A stretch of 64,000 nt of DNA from NCBI RefSeq assembly GCF_041051975.1, contig NZ_CP163435.1, positions 2,604,001-2,668,000 on the forward strand. Reading direction: 5' to 3'. A program made the translations under genes and the position numbers. Below the pieces are notes generated by a model. The model did no database searches, had not been told where the DNA came from, and worked only from the letters and a program-made list of their open reading frames with translations. How positions within the stretch are numbered: the stretch's first letter is position 1; each line of letters starts with the position of its first letter. This document shows, piece after piece, positions 48,604 through 57,515 of this stretch. This DNA comes from Streptomyces sp. R21. Lineage in GTDB: Bacteria; Actinomycetota; Actinomycetes; Streptomycetales; Streptomycetaceae.

Positions 48604-49266
48604 GTGTCCGTTCTCCTCGAGCAGCCCGCAAGCCTGGTCGCCTACCGCCCGAACAAGCCGACCGCCATGGTGGTCGTGGCCGACCCCCGCGTCCGCTCCA
48701 CCGTGACCCGCCACCTGTGGGCCCTCGGTGTACGCGACGTCATCGAGGCCTCGTCCGTCGCGGAGGCTCGTCCCCGCATCGGCAACCCCCGTGACATCTG
48801 CGTCGCCGACGTCCACCTCCCCGACGGATCCGGCCTGACGCTCCTCTCCGAAACCCGAGCCGCGGGCTGGCCCAACGGCCTGGCCCTCTCCGCAGCCGAC
48901 GACATCGGCGCCGTACGCAACGCCCTCGCGGGCGGCGTCAAGGGCTACGTCGTCACCGGCACCCGTACGAACGTCGGCCTCCCCACCCGCCCCGGCGCCG
49001 CGCCCATCGGCTCGGCCGCCGCACGAATGCACCGCCGCCCCCCGGGTGCCCCGAGCCACCCGGGCGGCTACCGCGAGCTCTCCGGCCGTGAGGTCGAGGT
49101 GCTCCGCCTGGTCGCCGAGGGCCAGTCGAACAAGGCCATCGGCGTCTCGATGGGCCTGTCCGCGCTGACCGTCAAGAGCCACCTCGCCCGCATCGCCCGC
49201 AAGCTCGGCACGGGCGACCGCGCCGGGATGGTGGCGGTGGCCCTGCGCACCGGGATCATCCACTGA
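48604..49266 (+). CDS. whiI: Sporulation response regulator WhiI (atypical orphan)
   Basis: 220 residues from GTG 48604 (GGAGG upstream). A start at 48514 would lie within the WhiG-type promoter. Receiver domain: VVVADPRVRSTVTRHLW, phospho-site equivalent D69 in VADVHLPDGSG, K in GGVKGYVV. The acidic pair normally near residue 10 of the domain is reduced to one (D27), so normal phosphorylation is doubtful. LuxR/NarL HTH: LSGREVEVLRLVAEGQSNKAIGVSMGLSALTVKSHLARIARKLG. It is required for late sporulation, acting in part as a heterodimer with BldM. No kinase gene is adjacent. Confidence 0.95.
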   Translation: MSVLLEQPASLVAYRPNKPTAMVVVADPRVRSTVTRHLWALGVRDVIEASSVAEARPRIGNPRDICVADVHLPDGSGLTLLSETRAAGWPNGLALSAADDIGAVRNALAGGVKGYVVTGTRTNVGLPTRPGAAPIGSAAARMHRRPPGAPSHPGGYRELSGREVEVLRLVAEGQSNKAIGVSMGLSALTVKSHLARIARKLGTGDRAGMVAVALRTGIIH

Positions 49267-49398
49267 ACCCGGGAAACCGGCCGACGAACGAACCCTGAAC
49301 CCGATCTTTCACCGACCTGACTGGTTTACGACCCTCCCACGCCCGTCGACGGAACGTTCCGTCGGCGGGCGTAGTCCATACACAGATACCCTTGACAG

Positions 49399-50676
49399 GT
49401 GACCGACGCCCAAGAGACCGCAGCAGACAGCCCACTGCGAACCACCGGAGGCGGCCCTCCGGACGACGTCGAATCGGCGCCGATCCCTTTGCTCGAGCCC
49501 CGAGAGGGCATTCCGCCCGTCATCGCCGACGAGGACGCGCTCGCCGCGATGATCGCCGCCTTCGCCGCCGGCAGCGGCCCTGTCGCCGTCGACGCCGAAC
49601 GTGCGTCCGGGTACCGATACGGCCAGCGCGCCTATCTGGTGCAGCTGCGCCGTGAGGGCGCCGGCTCCGCGTTGATCGACCCCGTCGCCTGTCCCGACCT
49701 GTCGGGCCTCGGCGAGGCGATCGGCGGAGTGGAGTGGGTGCTGCACGCGGCCACCCAGGACCTTCCGTGCCTGCGCGAGATAGGCATGATCCCCACCCGG
49801 CTGTTCGACACCGAGCTGGCCGGACGCCTCGCCGGGTTCCCCCGGGTCGGCCTCGGCGCGATGGTCGAGAGCGTCCTCGGCTTCCTGCTGGAGAAGGGGC
49901 ACTCCGCGGTCGACTGGTCGACGCGCCCGCTGCCCGAGCCCTGGCTGCGGTACGCCGCTCTGGACGTGGAGCTCCTTGTCGACCTGCGGGACGCGCTGGA
50001 GAAGGAGCTCGACCGGCAGGGCAAGCTGGAGTGGGCCCGGCAGGAGTTCGACGCGATCGCGGGCGCCGAGCCCGCGCCTCCGCGCAAGGACCCCTGGCGC
50101 CGTACGTCGGGCATGCACAAGGTGCGCCGCCGCCGGCAGATGGCGGTCGTCCGGGAGCTGTGGGAGACCCGGGACCGGGTCGCGCAGCGCCGGGACATCT
50201 CGCCCGGCAAGGTGCTCGGGGACACGGCGATCGTCGAGGCCGCGCTGTCGCTGCCGCCCAACGTGCACGCCCTGGCCGGGCTGAACGGTTTCGGGCACCG
50301 CATGGGGCGGCGCCAGCTGGAGCAGTGGCAGGCCGCCGTGGACCGGGCGAGGGAGCTGCCGGAGTCCGAGCTGCCGCAGCCAGGCCAGCCGGTGACCGGT
50401 CCCCCGCCGCCGCGCGCCTGGGCGGACAAGGACCCGGTGGCCGCGGCCCGGCTCTCCGCGGCACGCGCCGCCGTCTCGGCGCTGGCCGAACAGCTGAACA
50501 TGCCGCAGGAGAACCTGATCACCCCGGACACCGTGCGCCGGGTGTGCTGGGAGCCGCCGGCCACGCCGGACGACGAGTCGGTCGGGGCGCTGCTCGCCGG
50601 TTACGGAGCCCGGCCCTGGCAGGTCGAGCAGGTCACGCCGGTGCTGGTGGCGGCCCTGCGGGCACCTGCGGCCTGA
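49399..50676 (+). CDS. rnd: Ribonuclease D-like 3'-5' exonuclease with HRDC domain
   Basis: 425 residues; the GTG start closely follows a GATACC -10-like hexamer, so the mRNA may be leaderless. The DEDD exonuclease domain (50-220) shows VAVDAERASGYRYGQRAYLVQL (DxE; Asp-Ala-Glu), HAATQDLPCL (second Asp region), FDTELAGRLAGFPRVGLGAMVE, and WLRYAALDVELLVDLRD. An HRDC-like helical domain follows (RQMAVVRELWETRDRVAQRRDISPGKVL). It trims structured RNA 3' ends. The stop lies four bases from the convergent permease stop. Confidence 0.92.
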   Translation: MTDAQETAADSPLRTTGGGPPDDVESAPIPLLEPREGIPPVIADEDALAAMIAAFAAGSGPVAVDAERASGYRYGQRAYLVQLRREGAGSALIDPVACPDLSGLGEAIGGVEWVLHAATQDLPCLREIGMIPTRLFDTELAGRLAGFPRVGLGAMVESVLGFLLEKGHSAVDWSTRPLPEPWLRYAALDVELLVDLRDALEKELDRQGKLEWARQEFDAIAGAEPAPPRKDPWRRTSGMHKVRRRRQMAVVRELWETRDRVAQRRDISPGKVLGDTAIVEAALSLPPNVHALAGLNGFGHRMGRRQLEQWQAAVDRARELPESELPQPGQPVTGPPPPRAWADKDPVAAARLSAARAAVSALAEQLNMPQENLITPDTVRRVCWEPPATPDDESVGALLAGYGARPWQVEQVTPVLVAALRAPAA

Positions 50677-50680
50677 GATC

Positions 50681-51511
50681 TCACTTGGTCGCGCCCCGCA
50701 TGAAGCCGTTGTAGATGAAGCGCTGGAGGAGCAGGAAGACGATCAGGGTCGGGAGGATGACGAGCACCGCCCCGGCCGAGATCGTCTCCCAGTGCGCGCC
50801 GAACGGCCCCCGGAAGCGGAACAGCGACGTCGAGATCACGCCAAGATCCTCGGACGGCATGTAGAGGAACGGGATGTAGAAGTCGTTGTAGACGGTGATC
50901 CCCTTCACGATCACGACGGTCGCGATCGCCGGCCTCAGCAGCGGGAAGATGATCTTCCGGTAGATCGTGAACGCGTTGGCGCCGTCGAGGCGTGCGGACT
51001 CGTCCAGGGAGATCGGGATGGACCGGACGAACTGCAGGAAGATGTAGATCGACACGATGTCCGTGCCCATGTAGAGCGCGATCGGCGCCCACAGCGTGTC
51101 GAACATCCCGAAGCTGTTGACGATCTGGAAGGTCGCCACCTGGGTCGTCACGCCCGGGACGAGCGCGGCGATGAGGAAGAGCGCGACCACCAGCTTCTTG
51201 AGGCGGAACGTGAAGCGGTCGATCGCGTACGCCGCCATCGAGCCGATCAGCACGGTCCCCGCGATGGCGACCAGCAGGATAATGGCCGTGTTCCCGAAGG
51301 CGGAGAGCATGCGGCCGTCCTGGAACGCCGTCACATAGTTGTGGAAGTACAGGAAGTCCTTCGGCATCGTGAGGGCGCCGCTGTCGTCCGACATCTCCTG
51401 CGAGGACTTCAGGGACGTCAGCAGGACGGCGCCGAGCGGCAGCAGGACGACCACGGCCGCGACGATCAGCGACAGATAGACGAAGGCGCGGGCAACCGCG
51501 CGGCGCGTCAT
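50681..51511 (-). CDS. Sugar ABC transporter permease (MalG type)
   Basis: 276 residues with six membrane helices. The EAA loop reads PISLDESARLDGANAFTIYRKIIFPLLRP, contacting the ATPase, with the MalG-like N-terminus VYLSLIVAAVVVLLPLGAVLLTSLKS. It works with the MalF-type permease (overlap ATGA) and the lipoprotein upstream. No ATPase gene is present; streptomycete CUT1 importers commonly share MsiK. The probable cargo is a manno-oligosaccharide, by linkage to beta-mannosidase. Confidence 0.93.
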   Translation of the reverse strand: MTRRAVARAFVYLSLIVAAVVVLLPLGAVLLTSLKSSQEMSDDSGALTMPKDFLYFHNYVTAFQDGRMLSAFGNTAIILLVAIAGTVLIGSMAAYAIDRFTFRLKKLVVALFLIAALVPGVTTQVATFQIVNSFGMFDTLWAPIALYMGTDIVSIYIFLQFVRSIPISLDESARLDGANAFTIYRKIIFPLLRPAIATVVIVKGITVYNDFYIPFLYMPSEDLGVISTSLFRFRGPFGAHWETISAGAVLVILPTLIVFLLLQRFIYNGFMRGATK

Positions 51512-52461
51512 ACGAGATCCACCCTGTCGTCCGGGACGAGGCGCCGCTGCAGCCAGGTCACCGCCAGGATGATCAGCAGCAGCACGACCGCGGCCGCCGA
51601 GGCGAGCCCCGTCTTGTTGAACTGGAAGGCCAGCTTCACCGTCTGGATCACGAAGGTCTCGGTGCCGGTCGCGCCGCCCGTCATGATGTACGGGATCTCG
51701 AACACCGACAGCGAGCCGGAGATCGACAGGATCACGGTCAGGCTCAGCACCGGTTTGATGCCCGGCGCGATGATGTACCGGAACTGGTGCCAGCGGTTCG
51801 CGCCGTCCAGTTCCGAAGCCTCGTACAACTCCCCCGGGATGGACTGGATCGCGCCCAGGAAGAGCACGAAGTTCAGGCCCATGTAGCGCCAGACCGACAC
51901 CCCCGCGAGCGAGACGTTCGCGGAGGTCGACGTACCGAGCCAGGCGTGGTCGGAGTGGTAGCCGAACAGCCCGAGCACCGTGTCGAGGGTGCCGCCGTCC
52001 TGGAAGAAGTAGAGGAAGACGAAGCCGATCGCGACCCCGTTGATCAGATACGGGAAGAAGAGCACGCCCTTGAAGAAGTTCCGGAAGCGGACGTTGAAGC
52101 TGAGGATCGTCGCGAAGTAGAGCGCGGCGGCGATCTGGACCGCGGAGGCGACGAGGTAGTAGCCGCTGACGAAGAAGACCTGGAACAGGTCTTCCCTGGT
52201 GAAGAGTTCGGTGTAGTTCCCGGTGCCCGTGTAGTGCAGTTCGGGGCTCACACCGTCCCAGTCGGTGAAGCTGTACGCGACCATGTTGGCGATCGGCGCG
52301 TACGTGAAGATGATCAGCAGAGCGAGCGGGGCGATCAGGAAGAGCCATGGGGTGAGGCCGCGCCACAGGCGGGCGCGGCGCGGTGCCGGGGGCGGCTGGG
52401 GGACGGCGGCCCCGTCCCGCGCCGCGGCCCGGAAGGCCGCCTTCTCGGTGGTGTCCGTCAT
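51508..52461 (-). CDS. Sugar ABC transporter permease (MalF type)
   Basis: 317 residues. A Pro/Ala-rich cytoplasmic start is followed by helix 1 LTPWLFLIAPLALLIIFTYAPI, FSFNVRF-like and YLINGVAIGFVFLYFF segments, and the EAA loop IPGELYEASELDGANRWHQFRYIIAPGIKP. Middle gene of the binding protein-MalF-MalG operon; its start overlaps the binding-protein stop by one base. Confidence 0.93.
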   Translation of the reverse strand: MTDTTEKAAFRAAARDGAAVPQPPPAPRRARLWRGLTPWLFLIAPLALLIIFTYAPIANMVAYSFTDWDGVSPELHYTGTGNYTELFTREDLFQVFFVSGYYLVASAVQIAAALYFATILSFNVRFRNFFKGVLFFPYLINGVAIGFVFLYFFQDGGTLDTVLGLFGYHSDHAWLGTSTSANVSLAGVSVWRYMGLNFVLFLGAIQSIPGELYEASELDGANRWHQFRYIIAPGIKPVLSLTVILSISGSLSVFEIPYIMTGGATGTETFVIQTVKLAFQFNKTGLASAAAVVLLLIILAVTWLQRRLVPDDRVDLV

Positions 52462-53777
52462 CAGGACCCCGCGTTCTTCTGCGCCTCGGTCCACCGCTTG
52501 CTGAGGTCGGCGTAGAAGTCGTCGAGGCTGCCCTTTCCGGCGCCGCGGGCGAGGTCGACGAGCTTCTGACGGTAGTCGGGGGTGTTGATGCCGACCTCCG
52601 ACTCGGTGTCGACCAGCTTGACCTTCGCGCCCTTGCTGTCGTCGAGCTCGATGAGCTTCACCCCTGCGTCCTCGTACGGCTTCAGGACGGTCGGCAGGGG
52701 CGCGTCCTTGAGGGGCGAGATGGCCAGGTTGTCCTTGTCGTAGCCGGACTTGTCGGTGAACCAGTCGATCCAGGCGCGGGCCGCCTCCTTGTGCTGGGAG
52801 TGGACGTTGACGGCCTGGTTGTAGTCGGGGCCGACCGTCGCGCAGAACTTGCCGTCCACCTGGGCGGGGAAGGGCATGAAGCCGATGTCGTCGGGGTCGA
52901 TGCCGGCCTTCTTGGCGGCGTCCTGGAACTGGATGATCGCCCAGGTGCCGAGCCACTCCGTGGCGATCTCGCCCTTCGCCAACCGGGCCTTGGACGCTTC
53001 CCAGTTGGTGGTCGTCGGATCCTTCTCGATGTAGCCGTCGTGCACGGTGTCGTAGAGCAACTGGTCGCCGACGCGCAGGTCGGCGCCCTTTGCCCAGGGG
53101 TCACCATCGGCGATCTTGCTGGTCGCCCCGGTGTCGCAGTGCACCGAGCCGTTGACGAACGTCCACGAGGTCAGCGGCCATCCGGCGGAGAAGTTGGTGT
53201 AGTACGGGGTCGCGTCGGTTTTTGTCTTGATCGCCTTCAGATCGGCGAGGAACTCGGCCGGTGTGGTGGGCCACTTGCTCGCCCCGGCCTTCTGCCAGAC
53301 CTTCTTGTTGTAGACGAAGCCGGGCATCACGCCGATCGGGCTCTGCCCGTAGACCTTGCCGCCGACGGTGGTGAAGTCGGTGAACCGGTACTTCTTGCTG
53401 CGTTCCGTCTCGGTGCCGAGCGAGGCGAAGAACTTCGGGTAGTCGCTCTTCTTGATCACGCCGGGGATCAGCAGGACGTCGCCGTAGTTCTCCGTGTTCA
53501 TCCGGATCTTGACCTCGGCCTCGTAGTTCGTGAGGGCCTGGAACTTGACCTTGACCTTCGGATACGTCTTGTTGAACGCGGCGGCGTACTTCGTCATCGT
53601 GCCGTCCTGCACGAGGTCGGTCCGCTGGGTCAGGACCGTGATGGTTCCACTCACCTTGGCCGGGTCGGCGGGCGCCTTGGCGTCCGCGCCCTTCGTCGAG
53701 CCTCCGGTGCCGGTGCACCCCGAGGCCATGACGGCGAGGGCGACCACCGATCCGGCGAGAATCCTGCGGCTGTTCAT
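52461..53777 (-). CDS. Sugar-binding lipoprotein of CUT1 ABC importer
   Basis: 438 residues. Lipobox MASGC after a short signal (RRILAGSVVALAVMASGC). Family 1 binding-protein features: ITVLTQRTDLVQDGTMTKYAAAFNKTYPKVKVKFQALTNYE, VKIRMNTENYGDVLLIPG, and several exposed tryptophans (WPLTSW, ATEWLGTWAI) suited to sugar stacking. The start is placed by GGAG upstream. It is divergent from the beta-mannosidase gene across 160 bases holding the shared control region. The ligand is inferred to be a beta-mannoside. Confidence 0.93.
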   Translation of the reverse strand: MNSRRILAGSVVALAVMASGCTGTGGSTKGADAKAPADPAKVSGTITVLTQRTDLVQDGTMTKYAAAFNKTYPKVKVKFQALTNYEAEVKIRMNTENYGDVLLIPGVIKKSDYPKFFASLGTETERSKKYRFTDFTTVGGKVYGQSPIGVMPGFVYNKKVWQKAGASKWPTTPAEFLADLKAIKTKTDATPYYTNFSAGWPLTSWTFVNGSVHCDTGATSKIADGDPWAKGADLRVGDQLLYDTVHDGYIEKDPTTTNWEASKARLAKGEIATEWLGTWAIIQFQDAAKKAGIDPDDIGFMPFPAQVDGKFCATVGPDYNQAVNVHSQHKEAARAWIDWFTDKSGYDKDNLAISPLKDAPLPTVLKPYEDAGVKLIELDDSKGAKVKLVDTESEVGINTPDYRQKLVDLARGAGKGSLDDFYADLSKRWTEAQKNAGS

Positions 53778-53844
53778 GTGCACCAGCTCCGTTCCGTGAC
53801 GGACGAGCACGAGTGGGTTGGCTGATTCGGCACTCTGACAGCCG

Positions 53845-53860
53845 TTACTGAACCGGTAAA
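53845..53860. promoter_or_regulatory. Candidate LacI site in the divergent mannoside promoter region
   Basis: TTACTGAACCGGTAAA is an imperfect dyad sharing TTACCGGT (minus strand) with the operator at 2196-2211. A related CCGGTTTAG half lies at 53921-53929, mirroring CTGAACCGG here. Located between the divergent starts at 53777 and 53938; the linked LacI is the obvious ligand. Confidence 0.45.
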
Positions 53861-53937
53861 GTCCCTATTTCGCCAACGATGCCAGAATGTTTTCCAGCAC
53901 TGGGAGTTCAAGGGCTGGACCGGTTTAGGGAGTGCGC

Positions 53938-56355
53938 ATGCTGGATGCCACACCGCTCACCGAGGGATGGACCCTGCGGCACGAGGGAAGCGCGCTTCCC
54001 GCCGCGGTACCGGGCTGTGTGCACACCGATCTGCTGGCCGCCGGAGTCATCCCGGACCCCTTTCTCGGACAGGCCGAGACCGAGGTGGCGTGGGTGGGGC
54101 GGCGGGACTGGACGTACGACATCGAGGTGCCGGTGTCCTCCGGGCACGAGCAGACCGACCTCGTCTTCGACGGCCTGGACACGGCCGCAGAGATCCGGCT
54201 GGACGGTCAACTCCTGGGCCGCGTACAGAACATGCACCGCTCCCACCGCTTCGACATCACCGGCATGAACGGTCCGCTCTCGGTGCGCTTCACCTCCGCG
54301 TACACCGCGGCCGAGGCCGTGCGCGACCGCCTCGGCGAGCGGCCGAACGCCTATCCCCAGCCCTTCCAGTACCTGCGCAAAATGGCCTGCTCCTTCGGCT
54401 GGGACTGGGGTCCGACCCTGGTGACGGCCGGAATCTGGCGGCCGGTCCGGCTGGAGCGCTGGTCGACGGCGCGGATCGCCCGGGTACGGCCCGTGGTGAC
54501 CGTGCGGGGCTCAACCGGCCGCGTCCACCTGTCCGTCGACGTCGAGCGGACCCGGGTCGAGGCGGAACTCACCGTCGAGGCCCGGGTCGGCGGGGTGCGG
54601 GCGAGCGCGGTGATCGACGGCACCAGCGGGGCCGTACGGCTCGATGTGCCCGACGTCCAGCTGTGGTGGCCGCGCGGCCACGGCGAACAACCGCTGTACG
54701 ACGTGGAGTTGACGCTCTCCGACACGCACGGGCCGCTCGACGCCTGGCGGCGCCGGATCGGCTTTCGCACCGTGGAGCTGGACACCTCGGCCGACGCGCA
54801 CGGCTCCGGGTTCACCCTCGTGGTGAACGGGGAGCGACTGTTCGCGCGGGGCGTCAACTGGATCCCGGACGACGTCTTCCCGTCCCGGGTCACCCGCGAG
54901 CGGTATCGGACGCGGCTCGCGCAGGGGGCCGCCGCCGGCGTCGACCTCGTCCGCGTCTGGGGCGGCGGCATCTACGAGAGCGAGGACTTCTACGACGCCT
55001 GCGACGAGCTGGGGTTGCTGGTCTGGCAGGACTTCCCCTTCGCGTGCGCGGCCTACCCCGAGGAACAGCCGCTGCGCGGCGAGGTGGAGGCGGAGGCCCG
55101 CGAGAACGTCGTACGGCTCATGCCGCATCCCTCGCTGGTGCTGTGGAACGGCAACAACGAGAACCTGTGGGGCTTTCGGGACTGGGACTGGGAACGGCGG
55201 CTGGCCGGGGACTCATGGGGCGAGGGCTACTACCTGGGTCTGCTGCCGCGTGTCGTCGCGGAGTTGGACCCGACGCGGCTGTACACACCGGGCAGTCCCT
55301 GGTCCGGTTCGTGGGACCACCACCCGAACGACCCGGCGCGCGGCACGCACCATTCGTGGGAGGTGTGGAACCGGGACGACTACGCCGACTACCGGCTCGA
55401 AGTCCCGCGCTTCGTGGCCGAGTTCGGCTGGCAGGCGCCGCCCGCGTACGCGACGCTGCGGCGGGCGCTGCCCGGCGAGACGCTCGCGCCCGGCTCCCCG
55501 GGCATGCTGCACCACCAGAAGGCCGACGACGGGAACGGGAAGCTGGAGCGGGGGCTCGCCCGACACTTCGCCGTGCCCGAAGAAGGCTTCACCGAGGGCG
55601 ACTTCGACCGCTGGCACTACCTCACCCAGGTCAACCAGGCGCGGGCCGTCGCCGCCGGGATCGAGCACTGGCGCGCGCACTGGCCCGTATGCGCGGGCAC
55701 GATCGTCTGGCAGCTCAACGACTGCTGGCCGGTGACGTCCTGGGCGGCGATCGACGGCGACGGACGCGAGAAGCCGCTCTACCACGAGCTGAAGCGGCTG
55801 TACGCGGACCGGCTGCTGACCCTTCAACCCCGGCTCGGCGGGCTGGTGTTGGCCGCCGTCAACCAGTCCGCGCAGGCATGGCGCGGCTCGCTCACGCTGC
55901 GCCGGATGTCCGTCGAGGGCGTGGTCGTGGGCGAGGTGTCCCTGAACCTGTCGGCCGCCGCGCGGGCGGTCGCCGAGGTCCCGGTGCCGCGCGAGCTGGA
56001 GCCCGTGGGCCCGAAGGAGTTCCTCGTGGCGGACGCCGAGGACGCCATGGATGAGGGCCCTGCGGAGGCGACCCGGCTGCGCGCCCTGCACTTCCCCGTG
56101 CCGGACCGCGAAGTCCCCTACCCGCGCCCCCGGTTCGACGTCACACTCGCGCAGGGCGCGGTGACCGTGACGGCCCACACCCTCGTACGGGATCTGCTGT
56201 TGCAGGCCGACCGGCTGGACCCGGGCGCCGCGGCCGACACCGGTCTGGTGACCCTGCTTCCCGGCGAGCGGGTGACCATCGGCGTACGCGGCTGGGAGAC
56301 TCCCGATGCCGAGACCGCCCGAACCGCCCTGTACTGCGTGGAGCCGATCCAATGA
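53938..56355 (+). CDS. Beta-mannosidase, GH2 family
   Basis: 805 residues; AGGGAG precedes the ATG. It has the GH2 five-domain order: jelly-roll start (TPLTEGWTLRHEG, WVGRRDWTYDIEVP), FSFGWDWGPTLVTAGIW-like stretch characteristic of beta-mannosidases, and a TIM-barrel with LFARGVNWIPDDVFPSRV. Acid/base is Glu408 in WNGNNENLW and nucleophile Glu495 in VAEFGWQAPP. No signal peptide, so it is cytoplasmic, hydrolysing imported manno-oligosaccharides. It is followed with ATGA overlap by its LacI-type regulator; the importer genes are divergent. Confidence 0.95.
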   Translation: MLDATPLTEGWTLRHEGSALPAAVPGCVHTDLLAAGVIPDPFLGQAETEVAWVGRRDWTYDIEVPVSSGHEQTDLVFDGLDTAAEIRLDGQLLGRVQNMHRSHRFDITGMNGPLSVRFTSAYTAAEAVRDRLGERPNAYPQPFQYLRKMACSFGWDWGPTLVTAGIWRPVRLERWSTARIARVRPVVTVRGSTGRVHLSVDVERTRVEAELTVEARVGGVRASAVIDGTSGAVRLDVPDVQLWWPRGHGEQPLYDVELTLSDTHGPLDAWRRRIGFRTVELDTSADAHGSGFTLVVNGERLFARGVNWIPDDVFPSRVTRERYRTRLAQGAAAGVDLVRVWGGGIYESEDFYDACDELGLLVWQDFPFACAAYPEEQPLRGEVEAEARENVVRLMPHPSLVLWNGNNENLWGFRDWDWERRLAGDSWGEGYYLGLLPRVVAELDPTRLYTPGSPWSGSWDHHPNDPARGTHHSWEVWNRDDYADYRLEVPRFVAEFGWQAPPAYATLRRALPGETLAPGSPGMLHHQKADDGNGKLERGLARHFAVPEEGFTEGDFDRWHYLTQVNQARAVAAGIEHWRAHWPVCAGTIVWQLNDCWPVTSWAAIDGDGREKPLYHELKRLYADRLLTLQPRLGGLVLAAVNQSAQAWRGSLTLRRMSVEGVVVGEVSLNLSAAARAVAEVPVPRELEPVGPKEFLVADAEDAMDEGPAEATRLRALHFPVPDREVPYPRPRFDVTLAQGAVTVTAHTLVRDLLLQADRLDPGAAADTGLVTLLPGERVTIGVRGWETPDAETARTALYCVEPIQ

Positions 56356-57389
56356 CGACAGCGCCGACGCCCCGCGTCACCATCAAGGACGTCGCCGCGC
56401 GCGCCGGGGTGTCCAAGGGCGCGGTGTCGCTCGCCTTCAACCACAAGCCGGGGCTGTCCGAGGCGACCCGCGACCGGATCTTCGACGCGGCCCGGGAGCT
56501 GGGCTGGGTGCCGAATCTGACGGCGCGGTCGCTGTCCAGCCAGCGGGTGGACGTGGTGGGGCTGGCGATCTGCCGGCCGGCGAAGCTGCTCGGGCTCGAA
56601 CCGTTCTACATGGAGTTCATCTCCGGCGTGGAGGGCGTGCTGACGGAGCACTCGTGCTCGCTGCTGCTGCGCCTGGTGCGGAACCTGGAGGAGGAGGTCC
56701 GGCTCCAGGACTCCTGGTGGAAGGGGCGGCAGATCAGCGGGTCGATCATGGTCGACTTCCGGGCGGACGATCCGCGGGTGGCCGCCGTCGAGCGGCTCGG
56801 CATGCCCGCCGTCGCCGTCGGGCATCCGTCGCTGACCGGGGGCCTCACCACCGTGTGGACGGACGACGCCACCGCCGTCACCGAGGCCGTGCGCTATCTC
56901 GCCGCGCTCGGGCACCGGCGGATCGCCCGGGTCGGCGGTGCGGCGGCGCTCGGCCACACCACGATCCGGGCGGCCGCCTTCGACGAGGCGGCGCGGGTCC
57001 TCGACCTCGACGGGGCCTGGCAGGTCGCCACCGACTACTCCGGGGAGGCGGGCGCGCGGGCCACCCGGTCGCTGCTGACGGCCGCTCCCCCGGACCGCCC
57101 GACCGCGATCGTGTACGACAACGACATCATGGCCGTCGCCGGACTCTCCGTCGCCGCCGAGATGGGGCTGAGCGTGCCCGGTGACGTGTCGCTGCTCGCC
57201 TGGGACGACTCCCAGCTGTGCCGGCTGACCCATCCGACGCTCTCCGCGATGAGCCATGACGTGCACGGATTCGGCGCGGACGTGGCGCGGACGCTGTTCG
57301 GGGTGATCACCGGCGAGGGGCCCGGATCGCACCTGGCGTCCACTCCCGTCCTCACTCCGAGGGGCTCCACGGCGCCTCCGCGGATGTGA
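56352..57389 (+). CDS. LacI-family regulator of the beta-mannoside locus
   Basis: 345 residues. HTH at the N-terminus: VTIKDVAARAGVSKGAVSLAFNHKPGLSEATRDRI, with hinge LTARSLSSQRVDVVGLAI. The periplasmic-binding-like effector domain follows, ending in LLAWDDSQLCRLTHPTLSAM. It overlaps the beta-mannosidase stop by four bases. Inferred role: repressor of the mannosidase gene and divergent importer, released by a manno-oligosaccharide. Confidence 0.95.
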   Translation: MTTAPTPRVTIKDVAARAGVSKGAVSLAFNHKPGLSEATRDRIFDAARELGWVPNLTARSLSSQRVDVVGLAICRPAKLLGLEPFYMEFISGVEGVLTEHSCSLLLRLVRNLEEEVRLQDSWWKGRQISGSIMVDFRADDPRVAAVERLGMPAVAVGHPSLTGGLTTVWTDDATAVTEAVRYLAALGHRRIARVGGAAALGHTTIRAAAFDEAARVLDLDGAWQVATDYSGEAGARATRSLLTAAPPDRPTAIVYDNDIMAVAGLSVAAEMGLSVPGDVSLLAWDDSQLCRLTHPTLSAMSHDVHGFGADVARTLFGVITGEGPGSHLASTPVLTPRGSTAPPRM

Positions 57390-57414
57390 CGTTCGCCGCT
57401 CCCGGCTCCGGGAC

Positions 57415-57443
57415 TGTGCAGCATGGTTACTCGTAAGTAGCAT
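57415..57443 (+). promoter_or_regulatory. Promoter and candidate operator of thiolase-fadB operon
   Basis: TGTGCA (57415-57420) and TAGCAT (57438-57443) are 17 bases apart and could be -35/-10. Between and overlapping them lies TTACTCGTAAGTA (57427-57439), a TACT-CGTA-AGTA dyad of the sort bound by fatty-acid-responsive TetR/GntR repressors. The regulator is not encoded here. Confidence 0.5.
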
Positions 57444-57515
57444 GGTCAGGTGAGCGCGCGCTCAGGGCGTGTGTGTCGCGCAGCAGTGCCATCCCGCATA
57501 TGGAGGAGAGCCATC

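Noticed and set aside
48514..49266. Longer WhiI starting at 48514
   Set aside because: The start would fall inside the WhiG-type promoter and lacks a good ribosome site; GTG 48604 has GGAGG.
53932..53937. Beta-mannosidase start at GTG 53932
   Set aside because: The ribosome site AGGGAG is better spaced from ATG 53938; the difference is only two residues.
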